A stretch of 64,000 bases of DNA from Phaseolus vulgaris (taxonomy: Eukaryota > Streptophyta > Magnoliopsida > Fabales > Fabaceae): NCBI RefSeq assembly GCF_000499845.2, contig NC_023758.2:31154069-31218068 (forward strand), in the 5' to 3' direction. Under the pieces are notes generated by a model that saw only the letters and a program-made list of their open reading frames with translations, was not told where the DNA came from and did no database searches. The position numbers were made by a program, and so were the translations under genes. This document shows positions 22,236 through 33,592 of this stretch, piece after piece; the first letter of the stretch is position 1, and each line of letters opens with the position of its first letter.

Positions 22236-25200
22236 ATGACCACCGTTTCCTCCAACGATTCAAAGTCCGTGTACGATTTCTCCGTCAAGGTTCGTCTTCT
22301 TACTTCATCTCTGTCTGTGCGTTGAGTTTATTTGAATAAACTAGCACTGTTACCTATTATTTTGAAAGTGGAATACTTCATTTTATTTTCCTTTATCAAC
22401 ATTCCAGACTAAACATGCAATAAGTAAATGTTTCTCAAATGAAAAACGAAAGAAACATTCAATCATTTTTTCCAAAATAACTCTTAACCAAACATGCATT
22501 GACCAAACGATCATTAGTATTAAAACAATCTCTTAAAAAGAGAAAGAGTATTTAGATGTAAAATTATTTTTGAAGCGAGTGATTCATGATTAGATACTTC
22601 TCTGTTTAAGAAAAAAGTTACTGGCAGAACTATGTATAATTTTATTTTTTTTATTTAACATAAAAATCGTTTATAGTTTCTTCTACTCAATTCATTTTAG
22701 ACCTAGATATAATTCCTTAAGAGAATATTTTATCTGAAATCTCGTAAGTTGAGGTGTTTATGTATGTCATAAGAACTCAAATATCATCTGCATGTGATAA
22801 CTAAAATTCCTGTTACACTTGCAGGATGCTAAGGGAGATGTTGTAGATCTTTCCACTTACGAGGGAAAAGTCTTGTTGATTATCAATGTTGCTTCTAAAT
22901 GGTATCCTTCTCAAGAAACTGCATTATGTTCCTAACTTGGTAAACCATATTGCTGCACTTGCAAAATTGTATCAGACAATGAATCGAATGTCTATTGAGA
23001 AGGAGAAAAAAAAAATGAAAGGGAAGAGAAGAGTGGCACCACATAGCATGAAGAGAATAAGAAGATAGAAAACCAAAATCAAGTTGTGTATCTTACATTA
23101 TGATAGACTATAACAAGTCTGCTTATAAAAGAAACAAAAAAACAAACGAAAACAGAAACTGCGCTACAAACATAAATTGAAATTGCGTTTAGGCACCGCA
23201 AACGCATGCTAAGTGCAATAAACATTAACTTTCTGTAGGATTTTGACAGTCCCCTAGAGCTAGGAGTATATGTTAAGCAATCCCAGTTTGAAACATAGAT
23301 TGTGAAAGGTAGAAGGAGGAAGGTCTTTGGCTAGGATGTCAGCGTGCTGAAGACCTGAATTTATTGGAAGAAGCTTGATAATACAATTGGTTTTTATGTG
23401 CTTGGTGTGTTCGAGAAAAACTTAATTGAAATCAATTTGAATTACAGATTGGTTATCAAAATATAAAAGAGATGGTTGAATGTGATGAATTTGAAGATCT
23501 TGCATGAGGTATCTATTTTGCTTCAGAAGAACTTCATAGGTTGTAGAAGCAAGAGCCCTCTATTTTGCTTCAGAAGAACTTTTAAAACAATTGGTTGTTT
23601 CTTTGACTTCCAAGATATGGGTGATTGACCAAGATATATGATATACCCACTAACCGAGCGGCAGGAATCAGGGCATCAAGCCCAATCCGAGTCGCTAATA
23701 GCCTTAAATTGAACTTCACTATCGGTAGCCAAAAACATACCTTGCGCAGGTTCACGTTTGAGGTATCGAAGAACACAAAGAGCAACTTGTTGATGTTGTG
23801 CATTAGGAGCAGTAACAAATTGACTTAAATGGTGAACTGCAAGTGTGATGTATGGTCGTGTATTGGTGAGGTAAATAAGCCTTTCGATCAATCCTCTGTA
23901 AGAAGAAGGATTGCAGAGAGGATTCTCACTGGGATGAAGATAAAGTGTGTAAAGAAAAAGCTTGTGAAATTTCTTTACCCATGATGAAAAGAAAGAGAGA
24001 AATGAAAAAGAGATAACGAAAGAAAGAACAAACAGAAAAGGAGTGTGTAGCAAAGGTCTTCAAAAGAAGAACTCTGATATCATCTCAAGAAACTGCTTTA
24101 TGTTCCAAACTTGGTAAACTATATTGCGGCACTTGCAAAGACATAAACCGAATGTCTATTGTGAAGGAGAAAAGAAACAAAAGGGAAGAGAAGAATGACA
24201 CCACATATCATGAAAAAAGAAGATAGAAAACCAAAAACAAAGCTATGTATGTTACATTATGATAGACTTTAACATGTTCTATAAAAGAAATAGAAACAGA
24301 AATTGCACTACAAAGTAAAACAGAAATTGCACTTAGGTGCGTGGCACGCTAAGCGCGATAAACATTAACTTTCTGTAGAATTTTGACATAACTTGTGATT
24401 ACTTTTTGTTTCTTTTTTTTGTCAATTTTGCTTCTATTAATTTAGAGCCTTGATATTCTCACTGGTAATGATAAAATGTTGAGTATATTTACAATTCTAG
24501 TTTGTTTTTCTGATTGAGACAGCGGCTTGACCAACTCCAATTATACAGAGCTGAATGACTTATATGCGAAGTATAAAGAGGAAGGTTTGTATTGTATTAG
24601 ACCCTCTACGGTTTCTTTTCTTGTTTTTCATTTCTAAATGTAACTATCATAAAATAGCCTTCGGATAAGTTATCTATGAATAAATATTATCTGAATAATG
24701 ATGAATGGAAAATATGTTTTCTCTCTTAGTGAGATGCCTATCTTCATGTGAGATGTTTTAGGTTTTTTCTCAAGTTTCTTGTGTAGTCATCCTTATGTAA
24801 CCATCACATTTTGCATATCCTTCCCACAAAAGGTCATGGTTAACAAGGATATTGAGGGTGCGACCACACATTATAGGCTTCAGGAATGAATGAAATGAAG
24901 GTTAGAGGGAGATCCATAATGAACAACAGGAGGGGACTGGTGTTAAATGGTCCTTGTGTCTGGTCGGGAGGTTCCTAACGGATAAACCCATAAGAGCACA
25001 CATAAGGATCTCTATAATAGATGTCTGCAAAGTCTTCAAAGCTTGCTTAGAAGAATAGGAGCTTCCCAATGTTGTTCTAATAACCTCTAAATTCGAGGGA
25101 AGTGGCTAAGATTCAAATTTTGGGTTGACATTGACAAATGTAGAACACAAATGGAGATTTACAGGGAGAGAAGATATGATTGGGGACATAAACAGAACAA

Positions 25201-27966
25201 GGAAAGGAGAGTAAAGTTGAGCGATCTCCTTGCCAAGGAAGGATGCTTTTTGAAGGCAAAGGACAAAGAAATAGGTAGAAACAAAAGAAGTTGTCCAAGT
25301 CAGGGGATGATAATGGAGTCCTAATAGACTCTCAAGTAGGCATGAGTCAAATTGTTAAAAACTACTTTGGGAATATATGAGTGTCCAACAAGTAGGTTGC
25401 ATCAATTATCCCATAGAGTAGGTTAGGTGAGCCAAGTCACAATTAAAGAATTCAATTCCAAGCAGGACAATTATTAAGAGGGAGATTATTGCAAGGTGCA
25501 TCAATTGTCCCGTGACAAAGACCAAGTGGAGCAAGTCACAATCGATTCAAATTGTGGTGTTTGGGTTACTACGCCCTAAGTAGAAAAATTTGCATTCTAA
25601 CTATTAACTATAGTTTTTAAACTAATGGTATTGCAAGAAACAAACGTATGAAGCTTGTTAGGAATTCAAGTATGAATTGGAAGTTTCAAATTAGATAGAA
25701 ATGAGCAAGATGAGCATTATATAAGGACAAAGAGTCACAAACTCATTGCCTTAAAGGTTTTAGGTTAGAGGTAGTGTTTTATTCTCTTATATGCGTTTCC
25801 TCATGATTCATCAGTGTCAAATCACTCTGGTGTTTCCCCTTGAACAGCCCACAAGTGATATCAAAATCGTTGGTTTGTCTTTTTGATCGACTCAGATAAT
25901 TATGATATGAAGTGGGTGAGAAATCCTAGGTTTTGTAGATTCCTTGCATTGAAGTTTTTCTGACAGATTTCAAGCAAGCATTTATTGTGGTAAATGGTGA
26001 TTCAAGTAGCTTTCACTAGAGGGGAGTGTACCAACGTTGAAGGTGGAGGAAATTGTTAAGAATTCACACAGTTATTGTTTGTTGATTACAATTGTATGTT
26101 TTTCAAGGAAAATGAGATGAAAAGGTTTTAGGATAGACCATTAACATCGCAAAATAGGAGATTTCTATAGTGCTAACACAAGCATGAAAAGTATACACAC
26201 CATTAACACTATTCTTGGAGTGTCATAGTCTTTAGGCACAAGAAAGTACTTGGGCTTGTCATCTATGATTGGGAGGATGAAGGTTGTGTTCAGCTTCCTT
26301 AAAGACAGGGCGTGGAAGAAGGTTAATTACTGGGTGGGAAAGCTTTTATCCAAAGCAGAAAAAGAGATTCTTGTGAAGTCTGTGGCCTAAGCAATCTTGG
26401 ATTGCTGCATGAGCACTTTTTTGCTACCAACATTGTTATTCGAAAGATACATAAGACGATTAACTCTTTTTCTTGTGATAAAATAATACAGAGGAATGAG
26501 TTTCCAACATATTGACAACTTTAATCTAGCCCTGCTGGGGAAGAAAGGTTGGAAATTATCTTCTGGACATCAAGAGTTCTCAAAGCTAAATACGTACCCA
26601 AAAGGGGTCTTCTTGGAGGTACCTTAGCGTTAGGCCATAATCCAAACTTTATTTGGTGTGGCATCCATGCTTCTCAAGTGGTGGTTAGAGGAGGTTTGAA
26701 ATGGAGAGTTGGAAATGGCTCAAGGATAAATGTTTAGAAATTCTTGGCTTGGAGACAAACCAAATCTGTGTAGCTGCTCTCATAGACAGGAAACATAATC
26801 GCTAGGACCTGGACTTAGTTTTGAATATGATGGAGCAGCGTCATGTGGAGGAAATTTTAAAGATTCCAGTTTGTGTGGGAGTTGAGATGTGCTTATTTGG
26901 ATTTTGAGCAGAGATGGAAGATTTTCTGTGGAAGATTTGCTATCAGTAGTTGTAATTGGTGTATTTTTAAACAACGTAAATTGATCAAATACTTCATCAT
27001 GTCTTTGTGCGTAAATTTCCCGCTTGGGAAAACTTGTGTTAGGGAGGAACCCTGTTTTGGGCAATGATTTTGTGATACATTACTCTGATTATCTTTGTTT
27101 CTCTTGTCTTGTAAATATATTTAATTAATACAAATGACTGGGTTGTTAAACTTACATAGGCTTGGAGATTCTGGCATTTCCCTGTAACCAATTTGGTGAG
27201 CAAGAACCAGAAAGCAATGATAAAATTGTGGATTTTGTCTGCACTCGTTTCAAATCTGAATTCCCCATCTTTGATAAGGTTGGTCCACATGCATGAACTA
27301 TTATTCTTAAGCACTCAACTCGCCAAAATTGTGTTATGATGTTTCCAAATAAAGAAAGAAACCTTCATATATATTTCAGTATTTTCAGACTTGTAGCTAA
27401 AGATCTACTTTAAAAATCTAGACTAAATCTATGATCTTTGTCTTCGTTGGCTTTATATTTTCTTCTTCCATCCTAATCCCCCCGTTATGCTTTCTATGGA
27501 AAATATTCTCTTAATAATGTTCAATTGCCTCAGGCTATTTTTCCAGTAACTTAAATTCGACATGTTTGACTTGTTAATTGTACAAAAGTATATGATTACT
27601 GCTATTCATCTAAATTTTGCTAAGAACCGTGACATGCACTGATATTGTATATCTCTCTCATTCGTCCTTCTGCTAGATTGAAGTGAATGGGGGCAATTCA
27701 GCTCCTCTGTATAAATTCTTGAAGTCCGGCAAATGGGGAATTTTTGGTGATGATATTCAGTGGAACTTTGCCAAGTTTGTGGTTGATAAGAAGGGACAAG
27801 TAGTGGGTCGCTATTATCCAACGACTTCTCCTCTCAGCCTTGAGGTTAGGACTAAATTCTTCTTCAAATTACTTCATATGTTTTTTGCTGCTTCTATTGT
27901 AATTCTCTTGCCATCTTTTAAACTGTAATGCAGAGAGACATCCGTCAACTTCTGGGTATTTCATGA
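22236..27966 (+). CDS. GPX8: Glutathione peroxidase, thioredoxin-dependent type, GPX8-like (6 exons, 170 aa)
   Basis: Exons: 22236-22289, 22825-22901, 24523-24584, 27160-27278, 27677-27844, 27934-27966; phases close exactly. It reduces H2O2 and lipid hydroperoxides; plant members use Cys, not selenocysteine, and are recharged by thioredoxin. The peroxidatic Cys44 (NVASKCGLTNSNY) is split TG|C across intron 2. Gln75 (FPCNQFG), resolving Cys92 ([11 protein letters not shown]) and Trp133 (QWNFAKF) are all present. The [16 protein letters not shown] block matches Arabidopsis GPX8 better than the chloroplast or ER forms, and no transit peptide precedes the domain, so a cytosolic/nuclear enzyme is likely. 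Introns 2 (1.6 kb) and 3 (2.6 kb) are swollen by mobile elements. No coding damage is seen. Confidence 0.95.
22909..23248 (-). repeat. LTR (3' LTR of the minus-strand element)
   Basis: It shares 'TCTCAAGAAACTGC', 'GATAGAAAACCAAAA', 'TTACATTATGATAGACT' and 'AACATTAACTTTCTGTAG' in order with 24083-24388. It begins only seven bases after the intron 2 donor GT at 22902. Confidence 0.85.
24083..24388 (-). repeat. LTR (5' LTR of the minus-strand element)
   Basis: This is the partner of 22909-23248, about 34 bp shorter through small deletions. On the minus strand it starts TGTCAAAATTC. The two LTRs differ at many sites, so the insertion is not recent. Confidence 0.85.
24585..27159 (+). other. Intron 3 of GPX8, enlarged by repeats
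   Basis: The LINE fragment at 26244-26970 is listed separately. Around 25320-25870 there is a possible LTR remnant: a repeated 'GCATCAATT(A/G)TCCC' block (about 25398 and 25499) and a degenerate primer-site-like GTGATATCAAAATC near 25855. The part 24640-25320 is unrecognised. Confidence 0.5.
26244..26970 (+). mobile_element. LINE (non-LTR) reverse-transcriptase 3' fragment
   Basis: Conceptual translation gives typical plant L1-type sequence. It begins [13 protein letters not shown] and [11 protein letters not shown], followed by a [21 protein letters not shown] segment. Further on come [31 protein letters not shown] and [15 protein letters not shown], and finally a DGRFSVEDL trace near 26905. 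Stops and frameshifts break it. It is in the same orientation as GPX8. Confidence 0.82.
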
Positions 27967-29470
27967 AGGCAACTCGGAAGAGAGTATGTGGCGAATTTCT
28001 TGTCTTTCTCAGTTCCTTAACACCTTGTCTCGAGACAATGTTATGCAATAAACATAGACTTGTGTTATATTTAATCTTGTCAACATCATATACCTTGTCA
28101 TATAATGGCTTCCTCCTTTACTTTCTTGTCTCTTTTAACTTCATTTCTATCATTCTCCCAGCCATAATCCATATTCCTCAGTATTTCTTAGTTATAAATA
28201 TGTTTCACCTATGAAAGTTTCAATTTTAATGATTTTTTAACTAATGTTTATCTTTTATAAATGCTACATTTTGAATATTACTTTCTAAAAACTTTAATAA
28301 AAAGTAATAGAAGCATAAAGTACAAAATTAACCGTCATAGTAGTTCATTTTACGATTTACATAAATAGTACAAATGACTAAAATGAATGCTAATGTTCAA
28401 GTTATGATCATTTTTATTTACACAATGAAAACAGCCTTCAGGGTAAGTTTGTATTAATGTTTTATAATTATCATAACTTCAAAATAAATAACCTAAAATT
28501 TCAACTCCCTCGGCATATCCTCACTTAGTGAATAAATTCCTTTTACTAAAATGTGTTTACAACTTTTTCTATTTTATTTTTCGTTAAGTTGCATAATTAA
28601 ATAAGCAATGATCACATCTTTCTATAAATACACCAAACACTAGATGCTTTTATGAATACAAAGATATTAAAAAATTACTCTATCACTTGATCGATTGCTT
28701 TGTAGCTTGTATCCCCAATAATTAATAAACTTGTCATAATTACATCGAAAAAATAAATGATGGTCCATTTAAAAAATCGTCAAAAAGCATAAACAGCATA
28801 AAGTGAAATGAAGGTAAAAATATTTTAATTTCAATCATACGTATAGATATTTTAATTAGGAGCAGCCACAGTACCTCCAACTCCCTCGAATCTTACAAGC
28901 ACCCACTCGCCAATCATTATCATAAAGACGATTACGGTTAAGTGGATTAGATTATGCAGAAAGCTGAGTTTCACATTCCTGATGCCATGCTGGAATCCTA
29001 AAAGCACATGCTTAACCCTTTTTTATAAATAATGTGGCGAAAGATTTGTGTCTAATATATTATTATTACCCGCAACTAGTTGAGACAGATTAATTAGAGA
29101 AAAGTAATGAGTTAATGCATTGGAAACTGAACTAGTAAAAAAAAACGTTTGAGCTGAGGTGGCATTGAGGAGCGAGACTGAAATTAACATATCATAATAA
29201 GCGGACATCAAAGTGAGATCCTAGATGTGCCATTAATCAGCACAAGCTTTGAAATTGATCTTGGCTTTTTCCCTTTCACTTCACCAAACACCATTTGCAC
29301 AAGTCAAGAATGTACTTGACCCTCAAATCCATTGGTTACAGCATAGGTTAGCAAGAACTTGTCACCCATAAACGGGGATAGCAAGAGTCACAACGCTCAC
29401 AAATTCGGTTCATTTACAACAAGAGATTTCTATACAAAACTGCAATGTCTCGTAAAGTAATAAATGTTGT
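27967..29470. other. Convergent intergenic region between GPX8 and AHL
   Basis: It holds the 3' UTRs of both genes facing each other and A/T-rich sequence between them. No gene or repeat family is recognised; small frames at 27963-28214 and 29023-29211 look random. Confidence 0.6.
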
Positions 29471-32400
29471 TCACCCACGCGTCAAGTCAATACCAGTGTG
29501 TGGATGTGCACTTTTCACCTCTAATGGCCTTGATGAAGCAGGCCACATGCCTGTGGCAGGAGAAGAGTAGTTTTGATTAGGAGCACTGCCTTGAGAAGCT
29601 AACTTGTCACTACTCTGAGGCTCGCAACTGCTATCTTTTGTAGCAGTGGTCACTTGTTTGGTCTTTGGCTTAGAGCTTCCATATACAAAACTGCATACTA
29701 CCACCTGCACCAAGGGAAGTCTCTAATTCTCAATGTTTTGGGGGAAGGTTTGAATCTATAGCACGCAAAGATGCATAAGAACTTAAATCATTATTAGGCT
29801 TAAACACATCTCATTCAGAATAACCTTCCAGATGCTGAACTTATTGTTTTAACATATCTTGAATGAGCAGCAGCAGCAGCATGCATAAGTACAAGAAAGA
29901 GTTTGGGCAGTTATGAATATACCTGCACCGGGCTTGCAGCTATAAGGCTGGCAACACCACCACCAATAATATGACCATCGGGACTAGAAAGGGAAACACT
30001 CATGCCACCTGTTCTACTGCGTGGTCCACCTTCTTCAGAAACCAAGTAAGAACCAGACAAGCATAATATTTGAAATCGGCCCTGTAAGCATACAAGATAA
30101 AAAAAATGTTTACCATTGCATCATGACAAGAACAGCAGCCTAATTCACTTTAAACAGTACTCAATCTCATTAGCTATTGCATAAAGCTGAATTTTACGCA
30201 TTGCAATACCAGAATTGCTATCATCATTTACCCCTTTTCTTGAACAGCACAGAACTACAACTCAATCAACTTGCTACATAATAACTTGTCACCAAGTTAG
30301 AACCATGCAGAGGAGATAAAGATGAAAGGATACTTAAGATTTAAAATTTCTAGTAATCGAGGTATACAGTTCAGTTCTTTAACCTCATAAGAAACACTGA
30401 TGCTAGTAGAAGCTGGCTGGCGCAGAGTGACAGAAGAAACTGTTCCAGTTCCAGTTAAGATGCACAAAGCCCTTGGCCTCTGCTGTGAAAATGAGAACAA
30501 CTTTGCTACAATGTCCTGAAACAAAGAAAGTAAACAATCAAGCAACATTTAAATTTATGTACGATCATAAATAACAATCTTGAAGATTTCAATGATGAAA
30601 AAGCAAATGCATCTATTACTTAAAGGCTGATATTAAAATTAGACGCTTCCACTAAATATCATCAGTTTTATATATAATCAGCAACCACGTTGTGTGATGT
30701 AATCTTCAGTATTATGTCATTGACAATCCCAGACTACATGACTATTCAATCCTTCTGTTCTGTGCAGTCGGTGATTGCAATTCACCACCATCCATGAGAC
30801 TCACATGTCATGGATGGTAAAATAAAATAATATATCAATATTATGCACAATAATAGATACGAACCATATAATTAAAAAAAAAAAACAAATACCAGTTCTA
30901 AATTATTATTGATCATTTCTGAATGAGTACATCAAGTACATACAACTAATCACAGCATCTCTCAAATCATCGAAGACAGCATTTTTGGTTGGGCAAATCA
31001 TATTTTCATCATGTTGATGTAAACGACTATTAGGAGTTATTAAAATTTGAAATTATCCCATGTGAGCTTAGACATTTAAATATTTAAGATTTTTAAAGAA
31101 AGTAAGAGAATAAAACAAGCGATAGGAAACTATAGCTCTTACGAAATACCTCCCCAACTCCAACAGTGATAACATGAGGTGAAAAGGCCAGTCCTGCAGA
31201 ATTGTTCATCCATTCACCTAAGAAGAGAGAAACAAAATAACCGTAAAAGTTTACACATTTCATGGGAAAAAAGATAAACATGGCCTTTTGCATTACTACT
31301 GACTGAGTAACCATCAAAATAATAGAAAATAAACAATTTTGTCAGAGTAAAGGGTAGTGAAATACTAAGTGTTCAGATTTTCATGGTTTCTGAATTCTTT
31401 AGAATGAAATATAAAATAGAATCTTGCAATCAGAATAAGAACAAAATTAGAATCACGATGTTGCTTTCTGTAAAGCACGTGTTTAAGAACCCGCACAGAA
31501 GTTGAACATCAGAAACTATAACAATGGGCACTTGTTTCTGCTTGAGAACATGCTTTTTTTCTTTCTTTTCAAAAGCTGTCAGAAAGCTAGACAAAAAAGG
31601 AATTGTGTTTTTCTCAAGCAGAAGCAAACACACACGAATTGCCTCGGTTCAACCTATCTTGAAAGTGTTCAGAAGATCCATATATTACAATCACTATCAA
31701 TTCAGGGATTTCTGAAGCGGGATTTATGATTAAGAAGTAATGAGATAATAATAACTTGGAGACCACAACCACAAACATAAAGCACAATAATGGCAAAAAA
31801 ATAGAAAAACATTCCAAACTCATAAAAGAAAAAAGGAAATAATAAAATAGAAATTGCCACTTCACACAATAAAGCATTTAAGAAATGGGAAAATAACAGT
31901 ACACGTTCACGGCCTTTCTCAAGAATGCTACCAAAGACAGCAAAATGACCGGAGTGGGGATGTTAATGATTAAACAGTTGCCAATTTTTCTAATTACCAA
32001 ATAAGCATATATCTGATTTTAACAACCTCTATACATATATTTTATCATAATCTCCATTAATTTTCTCAGATAAAATATATAACCTAGTCTCTTAAAAATG
32101 TTTAATCGAATTGCTTAGATCCCCTATTTCTTTCATGCATACCATAAAAGGATGAACTTGAGAGCAAGTTGACAACCTTAATAGGAAAAAAATGAACTAG
32201 TTAGCGAGCTGTCAACTTCAGGGCAAAAGAAACAAAGTAACTTCTTTTAGGGACCTTATCAACAATTATTAACACCCCACTTTTCTCTTTCAAATGATAG
32301 CTTCACTTTTGAGAAATTGAATCCCAATATGAACAGATCAAGCAATCAACAGGAAATTATAATTTCAAACTAACATAATTATAAACGTACCTAAAGTGGC

Positions 32401-32865
32401 AAGCTGTTGCTTCCTTCCACTTCCAGGTGGGCGTCCTCTGGGCCGTTTCTCAGAGGGAGTGCCTGTTCCTGAGGTGGAATTTGCAGTGGCAGACAAGGGA
32501 GAGAGTCTCAGGGAAACAGTCCCACTATCAGGACCATACTTCCTTGGCCTCCCTCTTTTCTTTTTCACAGATTCACCGGAAGAAGCCATTCCACCTCCAC
32601 CGTCAGGTGGAGAACCTAAGTTTATGCCATGACCAAAGCCACCACGTTGAGGCTGAGGCTGGGGCTGGGACTGAGCCTGAGGCTTAGCCTCTACTGAGTA
32701 TGAAGAACCTGAAGAGACATTTGACAAAGCTCTGAAAACAGAAGGTGGTTGGAACCCAGAGGGTGTTCCGGTTCCAGGACCAGACCCACCAACCCCTCCT
32801 CCTCTATGATGCATGTAATACGGAGCAGAGCCGCCAGGAAAACCCATACCTTCTCTTCCATCCAT
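29471..32865 (-). CDS. AT-hook motif nuclear-localized (AHL) protein, PPC/DUF296 domain (5 exons, 355 aa)
   Basis: Exons, 5' to 3' on the minus strand: 32865-32391, 31217-31150, 30515-30384, 30081-29923, 29704-29471. AHL proteins bind AT-rich DNA in the minor groove and form trimers through the PPC domain to shape chromatin and growth genes. There are two AT hooks: RGRPRKY at residues 104-110 and RPRGRPPGSG at 141-150. With two different hooks it belongs to the intron-containing branch. The PPC domain runs from about 170 to 285 (FSPHVITVGVGE, QQRPRALCILTGTGTVSSVTLRQ, GRFQILCLSGSY, GGMSVSLSSPDGHIIGGGV). The N-terminus is Gly/Pro/Gln-rich with a QPQPQPQ run. The start is ATG 32865; the frame is open upstream but only from a TTG. 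It ends with a Ser/Pro-rich tail. Confidence 0.94.
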
Positions 32866-33350
32866 GCATTTACCAACAGGTTTGTCAATTGTGAAAAACA
32901 ATAATCTTCTTTCCAGAACACAAAATCCTCACACCAGTGCTTACTTTTTAAACTAAGAAACCAGTAAAGACACAAAAACAGGGGTTGAGCAAGATTCCCT
33001 TCCACAAGCTCAAAAGCAAATAGCTTTCACAATGATGGAAAGATTAGATCTTTAACCCTAAATCGAAGAAGACAAGAAGAGGATCTAAAGTTCAGAAGCA
33101 CCAAAGATTGAAGCTGAAGGATTTTGAAAAGTAAATGCAAGAACAGGTAAGTGAGGGGAAATGTAGAAAAAAGCAGAGGCCTAGATTGAAGAGAAAAAAG
33201 TGAAGCCAGCAAGGTGGGGGTTGTGTTCCGGAATCATGTGCGTAACAGGCTACGAAAACAAAACCCTAGATTTGAAAATCTAGGGTTTTGACAGAAGAAT
33301 GCAGTGTGAGTGAGGGTGGGAAAGGGGTAAAGAAAAGACAAAGAATGGGA
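32866..33350 (-). promoter_or_regulatory. 5' leader and proximal upstream region of the AHL gene
   Basis: The stretch lacks coding signal. Purine-rich on the plus strand, it reads as CT-rich leader on the minus strand. The transcription start cannot be fixed. Minus-strand frames at 32691-33005 and 33027-33212 look random or are shadows. Confidence 0.4.
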
Positions 33351-33386
33351 CTTCACTTGGGACTTGAGAAGAGAATGGGAAATTAA

Positions 33387-33405
33387 AATAATAATAATAA
33401 TAAAT
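33387..33405. repeat. (ATA)n microsatellite
   Basis: About six ATA units in the region upstream of AHL. Confidence 0.8.
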
Positions 33406-33576
33406 AATTAAGTTAATAAAGGGCATTTGAATTAAAGTTGGGTGTGCTAAGGTAGTTTGTGAAAATTGAAATGAAAGGGAATGAAAATGATATCTGTATC
33501 TATCTGCATTCAATTCAATATCATCATTATTATAATTATTATAATTAATATTATTATAAATTAATAAAATAAAAAA

Positions 33577-33592
33577 ATAATAATAATAATAG
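33577..33592. repeat. (TAA)n microsatellite
   Basis: About five TAA units, within a wider A/T-rich stretch from 33527. Confidence 0.75.

Larger units (their letters stand above)
22909..24388 (-). mobile_element. Internally deleted copia LTR retrotransposon in GPX8 intron 2
   Basis: Two related terminal segments (22909-23248 and 24083-24388) flank about 830 bp. On the minus strand the order is: 5' LTR, a primer-site-like TGATATCAGAG at about 24072-24082, the end of reverse transcriptase/start of RNase H at 23676-23930 ([37 protein letters not shown]), decayed RNase H to about 23300, and a purine tract (CTAGGGGAC) just before the 3' LTR, which starts TGTCAAAATCC. Gag, protease, integrase and most of reverse transcriptase are missing. 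No clear target-site duplication was found. Confidence 0.88.

Noticed and set aside
22886..23068. Plus-strand open frame overlapping GPX8 exon 2
   Set aside because: It runs from exon 2 across the splice donor into the LTR in a frame different from GPX8.
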